This document shows positions 7,913 through 15,546 of a DNA stretch of 25,505 nt, one piece after another. The position numbers were made by a program, and so were the translations under genes. The notes beneath the pieces are model-generated. The model saw only the letters and a program-made list of their open reading frames with translations. It was not told the origin of the DNA and did not search any database. Positions within the stretch are counted from its first letter, which is position 1. Every line of letters begins with the position of its first letter. Source of the DNA: JAAYZQ01 sp034428935 (GTDB taxonomy: Bacteria > Chloroflexota > Anaerolineae > JAAYZQ01); assembly GCA_034428935.1 (NCBI GenBank), contig DAOUHB010000235.1:1-25505 (forward strand), given 5' to 3'.

Positions 7913-9619
7913 TTACTTTACCAGGTAAGCGTCGTCGAGCAACAGATCATAGGTCCTGGCGACCACCTCTCCCTCGACGTCGTTGCTCACCGCATAGTAG
8001 CTCAACGCCGACAGCAGCGGGGCGATAAACGCCTGCTCGGTGATGTAGCGCTGCACGTCGTCCACCCACTGCTGCCGGGCCTCGGGATCGAGCGTGGTGC
8101 GGGTCTTGGTCAGCATCTCGTCCAGTTCCGGATCGCTGAGCTGGCTCATGTTCATCGCCCCGACCATGCTGGAGTGGAACAACTGGTAGAGGATGTCCGC
8201 ATCGGACCAGCCGACCTGCATCATGCCCATCTCATAGTTGCCGCTGATCTCGTCGCCGACGAGCGCACCCGCTTCCTGCTGTTCAAGCTGGACCTCGACA
8301 CCCAGCGCTCTGAACTGCTCCTGGAGAATCTCGGCGATCCGCAGCCAGGTTTCCTCGCCGGCGATGGTCTTTAGCGTGAACTGGAGCGGCTCGCCGTCCT
8401 TCTCGAGCATGCCCGAGGCATTGGCCGTGTAGCCGGCCTCTTCCATCAGCGCCTTGGCCTTCTCGAGGTTGTACTTGTACCCGACATAGTCCACGCCCTG
8501 CCAGTAGCCGATGGTGGCCGGGGAGAGCGGCCCGTATTGGGGCACGGCCTGCCCCTTGGTCGCAACCTTGACCACCACGTCCCGGTCGATGGCCATGCTC
8601 AGGGCCTGGCGCACCCGAACGTCGTCGAGGGGGGGCATTGCGTTGTTGAACTGGAGATAAGGACCCGTGCCGGGCTGGAAGACGTCGTACAGGGTAAACA
8701 GGCCCGTCTGCCGGATGATGTCCACGTCGTTGGGTGACACAGCGCTAACGTGGATTTCGCCGGCCTCCATGCTGACCACCTGGGTGGCCGTTTCAGGGAT
8801 GATGCGAAACTCGATCTCGTCAAAGTACCAGGGACCCGCGTGGGCATACTCCGGTGCCCAGTCAAAGTCGGGATTGCGCTCCAGCACGATCTTTTCCCCG
8901 GTGACCCACTCCTTGAACCGGTACGGGCCGCTACCCATCGGCTCGCGGCCATAGTCTTCGGCCTCGACGGCTTTTTGTGACAGGATGCCAAAGTAAGCGG
9001 GGTCGGACAGGCTGGTGAGCAGCGGGAAGAATGGCTGCGGCAGGTGCATGACCACGGTCAAGTCGTCCGTTGCCTCGATGGACTCGACGGCGGCCAGAGC
9101 GGCGCCTGCGGCACCGGGGTTGGCCGGGTCCTTGGCCCGCGTATAGGTCCAGGCGACGTCCTGGGCGGTCAGGGGCGTGCCATCCTGGAAGGTGATGCCT
9201 TCCTTCAGATGAAAGGTCCACGTCAGCCCGTCCTCCGACATCTCCCAGCTCTCGGCCAGGTAGGGCACATAGTTGCCCTCCGGATCCTGGAGGACCAGCG
9301 AGCCATGGACATATCTCATCACGGCCCACGAATCCTGTCGCACGGTCTTGTGGGGATCAAGGCTGTCCGGCTCGCCGTTGATGATATAGACGAGCGTCCC
9401 GCCCGCGGCCGGTCCCGCGGTCGGCTCGGGGGTGGTCGTGACCACTTTTTCCACGACCTGGGGGGTGCCCTCGACAACGACGGTCTCCACGATCGTCTCG
9501 GAGACAACCCGGGTCACCTCTTTCTCGACAACCTGCGGAGCCGGGGTAGGGCCGCACGCGGTGGCGAGCAGGCTGAGTACAATCAGCGCCGACAGCAGTC
9601 CGATGGTCCTTGGTTTCAT
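7913..9619 (-). CDS. oppA: Peptide-binding lipoprotein of the Opp/Dpp family (SBP family 5)
   Basis: This 568-residue extracytoplasmic receptor captures peptides and delivers them to OppBC. A lipoprotein signal peptide (1-21) ends in LATAC with lipidated Cys22. A linker of Val/Glu/Thr repeats (about 28-65, EKEVTRVV and related units), typical of Chloroflexota surface lipoproteins, leads into the family-5 fold. That fold opens with GGTLVYIINGEPDSLDPHKT and later has LAESWEMSEDGLTWTFHLKEGITFQDGTPL-like core elements. The ATG at 9619 is preceded by AAAGGAGGAG at good spacing. It is the first gene of the transporter operon, directly downstream of the response-regulator gene and of a candidate promoter with palindromic sites. 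Ligand preference cannot be read out. Confidence 0.93.
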   Translation of the reverse strand: MKPRTIGLLSALIVLSLLATACGPTPAPQVVEKEVTRVVSETIVETVVVEGTPQVVEKVVTTTPEPTAGPAAGGTLVYIINGEPDSLDPHKTVRQDSWAVMRYVHGSLVLQDPEGNYVPYLAESWEMSEDGLTWTFHLKEGITFQDGTPLTAQDVAWTYTRAKDPANPGAAGAALAAVESIEATDDLTVVMHLPQPFFPLLTSLSDPAYFGILSQKAVEAEDYGREPMGSGPYRFKEWVTGEKIVLERNPDFDWAPEYAHAGPWYFDEIEFRIIPETATQVVSMEAGEIHVSAVSPNDVDIIRQTGLFTLYDVFQPGTGPYLQFNNAMPPLDDVRVRQALSMAIDRDVVVKVATKGQAVPQYGPLSPATIGYWQGVDYVGYKYNLEKAKALMEEAGYTANASGMLEKDGEPLQFTLKTIAGEETWLRIAEILQEQFRALGVEVQLEQQEAGALVGDEISGNYEMGMMQVGWSDADILYQLFHSSMVGAMNMSQLSDPELDEMLTKTRTTLDPEARQQWVDDVQRYITEQAFIAPLLSALSYYAVSNDVEGEVVARTYDLLLDDAYLVK

Positions 9620-9685
9620 GGTTCGCTCCTCCTTTTATTCGGCCTCAATGCCAAATCCCGGCCTGGGGCCGGTGGGTGATACCAT

Positions 9686-9730
9686 ATTGTACCATCGGAC
9701 GGTCCTGTTACGCATCGCCACAGCTACGTA
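9686..9730 (-). promoter_or_regulatory. Candidate promoter of the peptide operon with an adjacent TACGTA palindrome
   Basis: On the minus strand a TACAAT -10 element (9686-9691) lies about 67 bases upstream of the lipoprotein start. No good -35 is found 16-18 bases further up, which is typical of activator-dependent promoters. A TACGTA palindrome at 9725-9730 is centred near -48 relative to the expected start, a classic activator position. Confidence 0.5.
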
Positions 9731-9772
9731 TTCCAGGCTCGTACAAACCACGGCCTGTGCATGCGGGAAAGG

Positions 9773-9788
9773 TACGTATTTCTACGTA
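9773..9788. promoter_or_regulatory. Pair of TACGTA palindromes, candidate regulator binding site
   Basis: Two TACGTA palindromes (9773-9778 and 9783-9788) are separated by TTTC and spaced 10 bp centre to centre, one DNA turn apart. The second overlaps the response-regulator stop codon. Together with the copy at 9725 they could form the operator for the adjacent NarL-type regulator. Confidence 0.4.
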
Positions 9789-10444
9789 GGCAAATCGCCT
9801 GCCAGCCCTTCGTGCACGGCATATAACGCGGCCTGGGTGCGGTTCGCCAGGTTCAGCTTGCCCAGGATGCTGCTGACGTGGGTGGTCACGGTCCGCTCGC
9901 TGACGCCCAGTTGCTGGGCAACGTCCTGGTTCGACATGCCCTGGGCCACCAGCTTGAGCACTTCAACCTCGCGGGCGGTGAGGGTCGCCCCGGCAGGGGG
10001 TGGCTCGGGCGGACCGTGCAAGGCGCGGATGACCTTCAAGGCGGTCGATGGCTGCAATGACAGCTCGCCCCGATAGACGTCGTGGATGGCATGGAGGAGG
10101 TCGCGGGAGGACGAGTCCTTGAGCAGATAGCCGGTGGCTCCGGCCTTGATGGCCTCCAATGCCAGCCGGTCCTCGGCAAAACTGGTCAGGACCAGGATGC
10201 GGGTTTCGGGGTTCTCGGCCTTGATCTCGGCGATGGCCTCGGCCCCGCCCTTGCGGGGCATGACCAGGTCCATGACAATGACGTCGGGCCGCAGCGCGCG
10301 GGCCTGGAGAACCGCCTCGACCCCGTCCGACGCCTGGCCCACGACCTCCATCTCCGGCCGGGCCTCGATCAGGGCGCAGATCCCTTCCCGCACCACCGTA
10401 TGATCCTCCGCGATCAGGACGCGGATCCGCTCCGCCTCGGTCAT
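9782..10444 (-). CDS. NarL/FixJ-type response regulator
   Basis: This 220-residue two-component regulator has a receiver domain (about 7-122) with acidic residues Glu13/Asp14, phospho-acceptor Asp59 (VIVMDL), Thr87 and Lys109. A short Pro-rich linker joins it to a LuxR-type helix-turn-helix (about 153-215) containing LTAREVEVLKLVAQG and VSERTVTTHVSSIL. The chosen ATG overlaps the kinase stop as TGATG and has GGAGGGG upstream; an ATG 15 bases earlier is possible but lacks its own ribosome site. It is transcribed with the epimerase and kinase genes. Its likely target is the transporter operon starting 162 bases downstream. Confidence 0.95.
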   Translation of the reverse strand: MTEAERIRVLIAEDHTVVREGICALIEARPEMEVVGQASDGVEAVLQARALRPDVIVMDLVMPRKGGAEAIAEIKAENPETRILVLTSFAEDRLALEAIKAGATGYLLKDSSSRDLLHAIHDVYRGELSLQPSTALKVIRALHGPPEPPPAGATLTAREVEVLKLVAQGMSNQDVAQQLGVSERTVTTHVSSILGKLNLANRTQAALYAVHEGLAGDLPT

Positions 10445-12723
10445 CACAGCCCCTCCCATCGTTCTACCCGCACTTTCACAGTCGTGCCCGCCCCTGGATG
10501 CGACACGATCTCCAGCCGGCCGCCCAGCGCCTCGGCGCGCTCGCGCATGCTCGCCAGGCCCAGGCCGCCTCGATCGGCAGCCGCCGCGACGTCAAAGCCG
10601 CCACCATCATCCTTTACGTCGAGCTCCAGCCCTTGCCCATCTGCCTTGAGGCGGACGGCTACCGACGTGGCAGCAGCGTGTCGCAGGGCGTTGTTGAGCG
10701 CCTCCTGCGCAATGCGGTACAGCCCTTCCTCCACCGGCACGGGCAGATCGATCTCGCCGTCGACCGAGAGGCAGACATGGAGGCCGGTGCGGCCCTCTAC
10801 CGCGTTCAGGCGTTGCTGGAGCGCCCCTACCAGCCCTTCCTCCTCGAGCATCGGCGGGCGCAGCTCGTACAGTAGCAGCCGCATCTCCCTGAGCGCCTTG
10901 TGGGCGGCATCCTCGATGCGAGCCAGGTGCCGCCTGGCCCGCATCCCATCGCCCGCCTCGAGGACCTCCTGGGCCGCTCCGGCAAACACGACCAGGCCGT
11001 AGAGCGACTGGGTCACGGAATCGTGCAGCTCGCGGGCCAGCCGGTTCCGCTCCTCGACCACCGCCAGGGCCCGGCTGCGGTTGTACAGCCGCGCGTTCTC
11101 GATGGCGACGGCGATCTGGTCGCCCAGGCTCTGCAGGACCAGCACCTCCTCGGCGGTAAAGGCGTCCTTCTCGGCGCGCTGGAGGTCGAGCGTGCCGATC
11201 ATCTCGTCTCCGGCGCACAACGGAATGACCAGCTCGGAGCGCGTCTCGGGCAAATGCTCGCCGGCCAGGAATCCGGGCTCCTGGGACACGTCGTTCACGA
11301 GCACTGCCTCGTTGGTCTCGGCAGCCCGGGCATTCAGGCTTGGCCCACTGAGCGGCAGGCGCAGGTCCTGGGGTCCCGGGGGGCCGCTGGCCGCCCGTCC
11401 GATCAGCACGCCGCTCTCCCGGTCAAGCAAAAAGATCTGGATGTAGTAGTAGCCAAAGGCGTCGCGGATGAGGGCCGTCACGCGGGCCAACAGGTCGTCG
11501 ATGTCCAGGATGGAAGTGATCTCGCGGCTAACCCGCGCGCTTGTCTCCAGCTCCAGGGCGCGGCGTTGGAGCGCCTGCGTGCGCTCCTGCACCCGGCTCT
11601 CCAGCCCGTCGATCAGCTCGCGGAGCTGAGCCGTCATGCTGTTAAAGGCGCCGGCCAGCACCCCGATCTCGTCTACCCGGTCGACCGGCGCCGTGTGGTT
11701 CAGATCGCCCGTCGCGACCTGGGCAGCGGCGTGTGCCAGGCCAACGATGGGCTCTGCGATCCGGCGTGTGATCAAGAGCGAGGCACCGACGGCCAGCACC
11801 ACGGCCGCGAACACCACGGCCAGGTTAACCGCCAGCCCGGCAATGATGGCGCGAAACGCCTCGGCCAGATCCTGCTCCACCAGGAGCGAGGCCTGTAGCT
11901 CTGGCACCCAGCGGTGCACGCCGAGGACCGAGACGCCTCGCAGATCGTCGTACGTGCCCGCACCGTTGGCATGGGGGGTGATGGCAGCCTGGAGGCCGCC
12001 CAGGTCCGTACCGGCGGCAAGGGCGCCGGAGCCGCACACCGAGTCGGCCGTGAGCAGGACGCCCGTGGAGTCGGCCAGGTAGGCCTTGCCCGTGGTGCCC
12101 AGGCCCGTCCTCTGACTCAGGATCTGAGCCAGATGTTCCAGGCTGGCCCGGCCGGCCAGAACACCCAGGAGCTCGCCGTCCTGGTAACGGATGGGCAGCG
12201 CCACGATGGCGGATGGCTCGACGGTGGGGCCCGCGCAGAACTCGGGCTGCACCGTCGGGCCCTCCAGGCCGCGTTTGAAGTAGTCTGCCTGGCCGTGGCT
12301 CTCGCCCTCGTGGGCGGGATCCGTGGACAGGGCCACCCGCCCCTCGAGATCGAGCAAGAACAGCTCGTCGTAGTGCCGTGTGTGCGTGACGAGGCGGCCA
12401 AGCCAGTTGCGCGTGACCTTGTTGTAGGAGCTCAAGTACTTGTTGTCGCGGGCCAGGTCGAGCACCACGTGAACGCGCTCCAGGCCATACTCCTCGTTCG
12501 CGGCCACGGTCAACTCGCCCTGCATCTCCTGGATCCAGGTTCGGATCTCGAGCTCTTGAAGGGCCGCCACCGACGCCAGCTGGTCGAGCGCTTGCTGGCG
12601 CCCGGTAAAGTACCCGACGACGATCGAGCCCAGGGCAATCGCCAGGGCGGGCAGGAGAGCCATGCCCACGAAGCCAACCAGCAAGTGCGCGCGGATGCTG
12701 GTGCCTTTCGGCCTTCCGGTCAT
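10444..12723 (-). CDS. Membrane sensor histidine kinase (Cache - HAMP - GAF - HisKA_3 - HATPase)
   Basis: This 759-residue NarX/LiaS-like kinase has a first membrane helix (about 13-38), an extracytoplasmic double-Cache-like sensor (about 45-290, two Cys at 163 and 230), a second helix (about 294-318), HAMP (about 319-375), a coiled stretch and a GAF domain (about 405-545). The dimerisation/phosphotransfer region has His567 in ARELHDSVTQSL. The ATPase domain has Asn677 (EALNNALRHA) and DDGGGF (705-710). Cache domains commonly bind amino acids, small peptides or organic acids outside the cell, which fits the neighbouring importer. The start ATG overlaps the epimerase stop (ATGA), so the sensor is translationally coupled to a metabolic enzyme. 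The ligand is unknown. Confidence 0.95.
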   Translation of the reverse strand: MTGRPKGTSIRAHLLVGFVGMALLPALAIALGSIVVGYFTGRQQALDQLASVAALQELEIRTWIQEMQGELTVAANEEYGLERVHVVLDLARDNKYLSSYNKVTRNWLGRLVTHTRHYDELFLLDLEGRVALSTDPAHEGESHGQADYFKRGLEGPTVQPEFCAGPTVEPSAIVALPIRYQDGELLGVLAGRASLEHLAQILSQRTGLGTTGKAYLADSTGVLLTADSVCGSGALAAGTDLGGLQAAITPHANGAGTYDDLRGVSVLGVHRWVPELQASLLVEQDLAEAFRAIIAGLAVNLAVVFAAVVLAVGASLLITRRIAEPIVGLAHAAAQVATGDLNHTAPVDRVDEIGVLAGAFNSMTAQLRELIDGLESRVQERTQALQRRALELETSARVSREITSILDIDDLLARVTALIRDAFGYYYIQIFLLDRESGVLIGRAASGPPGPQDLRLPLSGPSLNARAAETNEAVLVNDVSQEPGFLAGEHLPETRSELVIPLCAGDEMIGTLDLQRAEKDAFTAEEVLVLQSLGDQIAVAIENARLYNRSRALAVVEERNRLARELHDSVTQSLYGLVVFAGAAQEVLEAGDGMRARRHLARIEDAAHKALREMRLLLYELRPPMLEEEGLVGALQQRLNAVEGRTGLHVCLSVDGEIDLPVPVEEGLYRIAQEALNNALRHAAATSVAVRLKADGQGLELDVKDDGGGFDVAAAADRGGLGLASMRERAEALGGRLEIVSHPGAGTTVKVRVERWEGL

Positions 12724-13823
12724 GAAATGGTGATGCTTTCCAGCCCGGCCAGGAAGCCGGGATCGATGTCGGCCCCGTGCCCGGGCGCATCGGGCAAGAT
12801 CACCCGGCCCCCGTCATAAGCCATTCCACCCACTACCGGGTCCTCGGCAAGAAAGAAGGCAGCATCGAGATCGACGAACCGGACGTTGGGATGGGCCGAC
12901 ACGAAATGGGCAGCCGCGCCAAGGCCCAGGCGGGTCTCGGCCATGCAGCCCACCATGCACCGAATGCCCGCGGCCTGGGCGACGGCGTCGATCTTGGCCG
13001 CCGTCCGGAGGCCACCCGACTTGGCCAGCTTGATGTTGAACAGATCGCACGCCCCCATGGACGCCAGCTTGAACGCATCGCGATGATCGAACAGCGATTC
13101 GTCGGCCATGACGGGGAGCGGGCTGTGCTCGCGGACGTGCTTGAGGCCGGCATAGTTCCAGTAAGCGACCGGCTGCTCGCAGATCTCGACGTCAAAGGGG
13201 GCCAGCGCCCGCGCGGCGAGCACAGCTTCTGGCGGATCCCACCCCTGGTTGGCGTCGATGCGGATGGGGAAGCCGTCGCCGAGCGCCTGGCGTATGGCCC
13301 GGATACGACGGACGTCCTCCGCCCAATCCACACCCACCTTGACCTTCAGGGCCGGAAAGCCGCCCTCCTTGACCTCGGCAGCCCGGCGGGCCATGATCTC
13401 GGGCTCGTCGATCCCGATGGTCTTGCAGGTGTGAATCTCTCTTTTCCCCCCTCCGAGGAGTGCGTACAGCGGCAGCCCGGCGTGCTTGGCCACCAGGTCG
13501 TGCAACGCCACGTCCACGGCGCACTTGAGGGCCGGATTACCGACCAGGGAGCGATCCAGGTCGTCCATGCGCTCGTGCAGCGCCAGGGGGTCCTGGCCAA
13601 TCAGCAGGCGGGCGAGTGATTTGGCGATCTCGAAATCGCTCGCCTGGCTTTCTCCGACAATGAACTCGAGGGGCGATCCCTCGCCGAGGCCGGCGAGGCC
13701 GTCACTCGCATGGATCTTGACCAGGATGTTGCGCGCGTGACTGACCGTGCCGATTGCCACCCGAATCGGCCCCAGGAGCTCGACATTGAGCTGAAAGATC
13801 TCGACATGCGTTATAACCGTCAC
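12720..13823 (-). CDS. Dipeptide epimerase-like enolase-superfamily enzyme (L-Ala-D/L-Glu epimerase type)
   Basis: This 367-residue member of the muconate lactonizing enzyme subgroup has catalytic Lys162 in LKVKVG, metal ligands Asp190 (RIDANQGW), Glu216 (CEQP) and Asp241 (MADES), a second catalytic Lys265 (NIKLAKSGG), and a DLD motif (318-320). The DxD motif in the eighth strand binds the substrate amino group in dipeptide epimerases. From memory, the spacing closely matches the Bacillus L-Ala-D/L-Glu epimerase, in which these residues are numbered only a few positions away. The reaction would be C-alpha epimerisation of the second residue of a dipeptide in the cytoplasm. The start is a GTG with AGGAGGT seven bases upstream. 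It heads the operon with the sensor kinase and regulator. The exact dipeptide specificity is not deducible. Confidence 0.87.
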   Translation of the reverse strand: MTVITHVEIFQLNVELLGPIRVAIGTVSHARNILVKIHASDGLAGLGEGSPLEFIVGESQASDFEIAKSLARLLIGQDPLALHERMDDLDRSLVGNPALKCAVDVALHDLVAKHAGLPLYALLGGGKREIHTCKTIGIDEPEIMARRAAEVKEGGFPALKVKVGVDWAEDVRRIRAIRQALGDGFPIRIDANQGWDPPEAVLAARALAPFDVEICEQPVAYWNYAGLKHVREHSPLPVMADESLFDHRDAFKLASMGACDLFNIKLAKSGGLRTAAKIDAVAQAAGIRCMVGCMAETRLGLGAAAHFVSAHPNVRFVDLDAAFFLAEDPVVGGMAYDGGRVILPDAPGHGADIDPGFLAGLESITIS

Positions 13824-13856
13824 CGTTCACACCTCCTCGTGTTGTCAGCGCCCCAC

Positions 13857-13875
13857 GTTATACCGGTTTCCGGTA
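13857..13875 (-). promoter_or_regulatory. Possible -10 and palindrome upstream of the epimerase-kinase-regulator operon
   Basis: TATAAC (13857-13862, minus strand) could be a -10 element. It abuts a perfect inverted repeat TACCGG-TTT-CCGGTA (13861-13875) in the spacer region. No good -35 was found, so this may be a regulated promoter with an overlapping operator. Confidence 0.3.
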
Positions 13876-14002
13876 ATGGCGCCTCTGGCTTGCATCCGGT
13901 GGCGTGATCCGCGCCAGCGCGAACGCTCGCTCATCTTAACACTTCGTGGCGAAAATGCAAATATGGGGGAGCTGTGCTGTGAAGGTTGCTCTTGCCCTGA
14001 AC

Positions 14003-14035
14003 GGAAAACGGCTCCCACCCTTGTGGTGAGAGCCG
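14003..14035 (-). terminator. Intrinsic terminator of tRNA-Asn
   Basis: On the minus strand an 11-bp stem (CGGCTCTCACC / GGTGGGAGCCG, one T-G pair) with a 5-base loop is followed by TTTTCC. It lies 25 bases after the tRNA 3' end. Confidence 0.85.
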
Positions 14036-14060
14036 ATTGGTGAAGGCATTGTGCCTCTTC

Positions 14061-14136
14061 TGGCTCCTCGGGGAAGACTCGAACTTCCAGCCAACCGGTT
14101 AACAGCCGGTCGCTCTGCCAATTGAGCTACCGAGGA
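14061..14136 (-). tRNA. tRNA-Asn (anticodon GTT)
   Basis: This 76-nucleotide tRNA has a 7-bp acceptor stem (TCCTCGG with CCGAGGA), a D arm GCTC-AATTGGCA-GAGC, an anticodon arm ACCGG-CTGTTAA-CCGGT with GTT in the loop, a T arm GGAAG-TTCGAGT-CTTCC, discriminator G and an encoded CCA. It is a complete cloverleaf with its own promoter and terminator. Confidence 0.98.
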
Positions 14137-14151
14137 ACGGTAACGGCGCCC

Positions 14152-14180
14152 ATTATACCCGAGCGCCGTTTTTTCGTCAA
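14152..14180 (-). promoter_or_regulatory. Promoter of tRNA-Asn
   Basis: TTGACG (14175-14180), a 17-base spacer and a perfect TATAAT (14152-14157) lie on the minus strand, with the start expected about nine bases before the mature tRNA. It sits immediately after the rpoD stop codon. Confidence 0.92.
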
Positions 14181-14184
14181 ATCC

Positions 14185-15531
14185 TTACCCCAGGTAGTCC
14201 CTGAGCTTGCGGCTGCGCAGGGGGTGGCGGAGCTTGCGCAGGGCCTTGGCCTCGATCTGGCGGATCCGCTCGCGGGTGACGCCAAAAGCCTGGCCGACTT
14301 CTTCCAGCGTGTGGCTCTGGCCGTCTTTCAGCCCGAAGCGCATCTCCAACACCTGCCGCTCCCGGTGGTTGAGCGAGTTCAGGATGAGGCGGAGCTGCTC
14401 GCGCAGGAGCTGCTGCGAGGCGGCGTCGTCGGGCTCGGGCATCGTCTCGTCCTTGATAAAGTCCCCCAGGTAGCTGTCCTCCTCGCTGCCCACGGGCGTC
14501 TCCAGCGACATGGGCTCCTGGGAGATGCGCATGATGCGCTCCACCTGGCCGGCTGCCCGCCGCAGCTTGCGCGCCAACAGCGGGTCCAACCGCCGCTCGC
14601 CGTCCAGCGCTTCCTGGATGGCCTCCCGGTCCTCCTCTTCGAGCCCGACGATGACGCCCATCTGGGGGTCGAGGGCCAGGTCTTCGGGCCGGGGGTCTCG
14701 CCCCAGCTCTTGCTGGAGCCGGCGCTGGGTGCGGATAAGGTGGCTGATGGTCTCGACCATGTGCACCGGGATGCGGATGGTCCGTGCCTGGTCGGCGATG
14801 GCGCGGCTGATGGCCTGCCGGATCCACCAGGTGGCATAGGTGGAAAACTTGTAGCCCATGGTGTGGTCGAACTTTTCGACGGCCTTGAGGAGCCCGATGT
14901 TGCCCTCCTGGATGAGGTCCAGGAACGACATGCCGCGCCCCATGTACCGCTTGGCGACGCTGACCACGAGGCGCAGGTTGGCCTCGGCGAGCTGGCGCCG
15001 CGCGCGGTCGCCGGCCTTCGCCTGGCGCTCCAGCTCGCGCACCTCGTCGTCGGGCAGAGCGCCATCGTGGGCCAGGACGTTGCGGGCCTGGTCGCCGAGG
15101 ATCATGGCTTCGGCCAGCGAGACCTCTTGCTCGCCGGAGAGGAGGGGTACCTGGCCGATCTCGCGCAGGTACATGCGCACCGGGTCGTTGCTGGGATCGA
15201 AAGCCTCTCCCAGGTCGCGAAGGGCGTCTTCCTCTTCCTCCTCTTGCATCTCCTCTTCGATCTCTCTCAGATCCTGGAGCTGAGGTCCTTCGTCCTCCAC
15301 ACCATCCAGGCGCGCGATGTCGAGGTCGAGAAAGAGGCTGCGCAACGCCGCCCCGTCTTCCTCCAAACCCCCGTGCCCTTCGATCAGATCGTTCGTCTCT
15401 TCGAACTTGTTGTCCAGGGGCTCTGACGACAGGTCGTTGGCCATTTCCCTTTCCGAAATTCGTTTTTCATCTGGCGCCTGGCCCTGCTCACGTTGCGTTC
15501 CGGCCAGCGCGCCGTTGTGCCGTTGAATCAA
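14185..15531 (-). CDS. rpoD: Primary RNA polymerase sigma factor (sigma-70/RpoD/SigA)
   Basis: This 448-residue housekeeping sigma factor has an acidic N-terminus with a Glu run (about 91-101), region 1.2 DPVRMYLREIGQVPLL (116-131), and region 2 from NLRLVVSVAKRYMGRG (185-200) through KFSTYATWWIRQAI (228-241), which reads the -10. Region 3 (about 256-345) and region 4 (about 381-446), with the helix-turn-helix TLEEVGQAFGVTRERIRQIE, read the -35. Region 3 carries roughly 38 extra residues (about 288-326) compared with common SigA proteins. The start is uncertain. The TTG used here lies 15 bases after the dnaG stop with GGGAGAAAGG upstream; an ATG at 15444 with GGAAAGGG is a good alternative that would shorten the protein by 29 residues. 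It is co-transcribed with dnaG. Confidence 0.96.
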   Translation of the reverse strand: MIQRHNGALAGTQREQGQAPDEKRISEREMANDLSSEPLDNKFEETNDLIEGHGGLEEDGAALRSLFLDLDIARLDGVEDEGPQLQDLREIEEEMQEEEEEDALRDLGEAFDPSNDPVRMYLREIGQVPLLSGEQEVSLAEAMILGDQARNVLAHDGALPDDEVRELERQAKAGDRARRQLAEANLRLVVSVAKRYMGRGMSFLDLIQEGNIGLLKAVEKFDHTMGYKFSTYATWWIRQAISRAIADQARTIRIPVHMVETISHLIRTQRRLQQELGRDPRPEDLALDPQMGVIVGLEEEDREAIQEALDGERRLDPLLARKLRRAAGQVERIMRISQEPMSLETPVGSEEDSYLGDFIKDETMPEPDDAASQQLLREQLRLILNSLNHRERQVLEMRFGLKDGQSHTLEEVGQAFGVTRERIRQIEAKALRKLRHPLRSRKLRDYLG

Positions 15532-15546
15532 TGACTGCCTTTCTCC

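Noticed and set aside
6758..8374. A 538-codon plus-strand open frame
   Set aside because: It is antisense to the hydrolase and binding-protein genes, has a low-complexity His/Arg/Val composition and matches no recognisable fold.
14122..15426. A 434-codon plus-strand open frame opposite rpoD
   Set aside because: It is the complementary shadow of the highly conserved sigma factor and starts inside tRNA-Asn.
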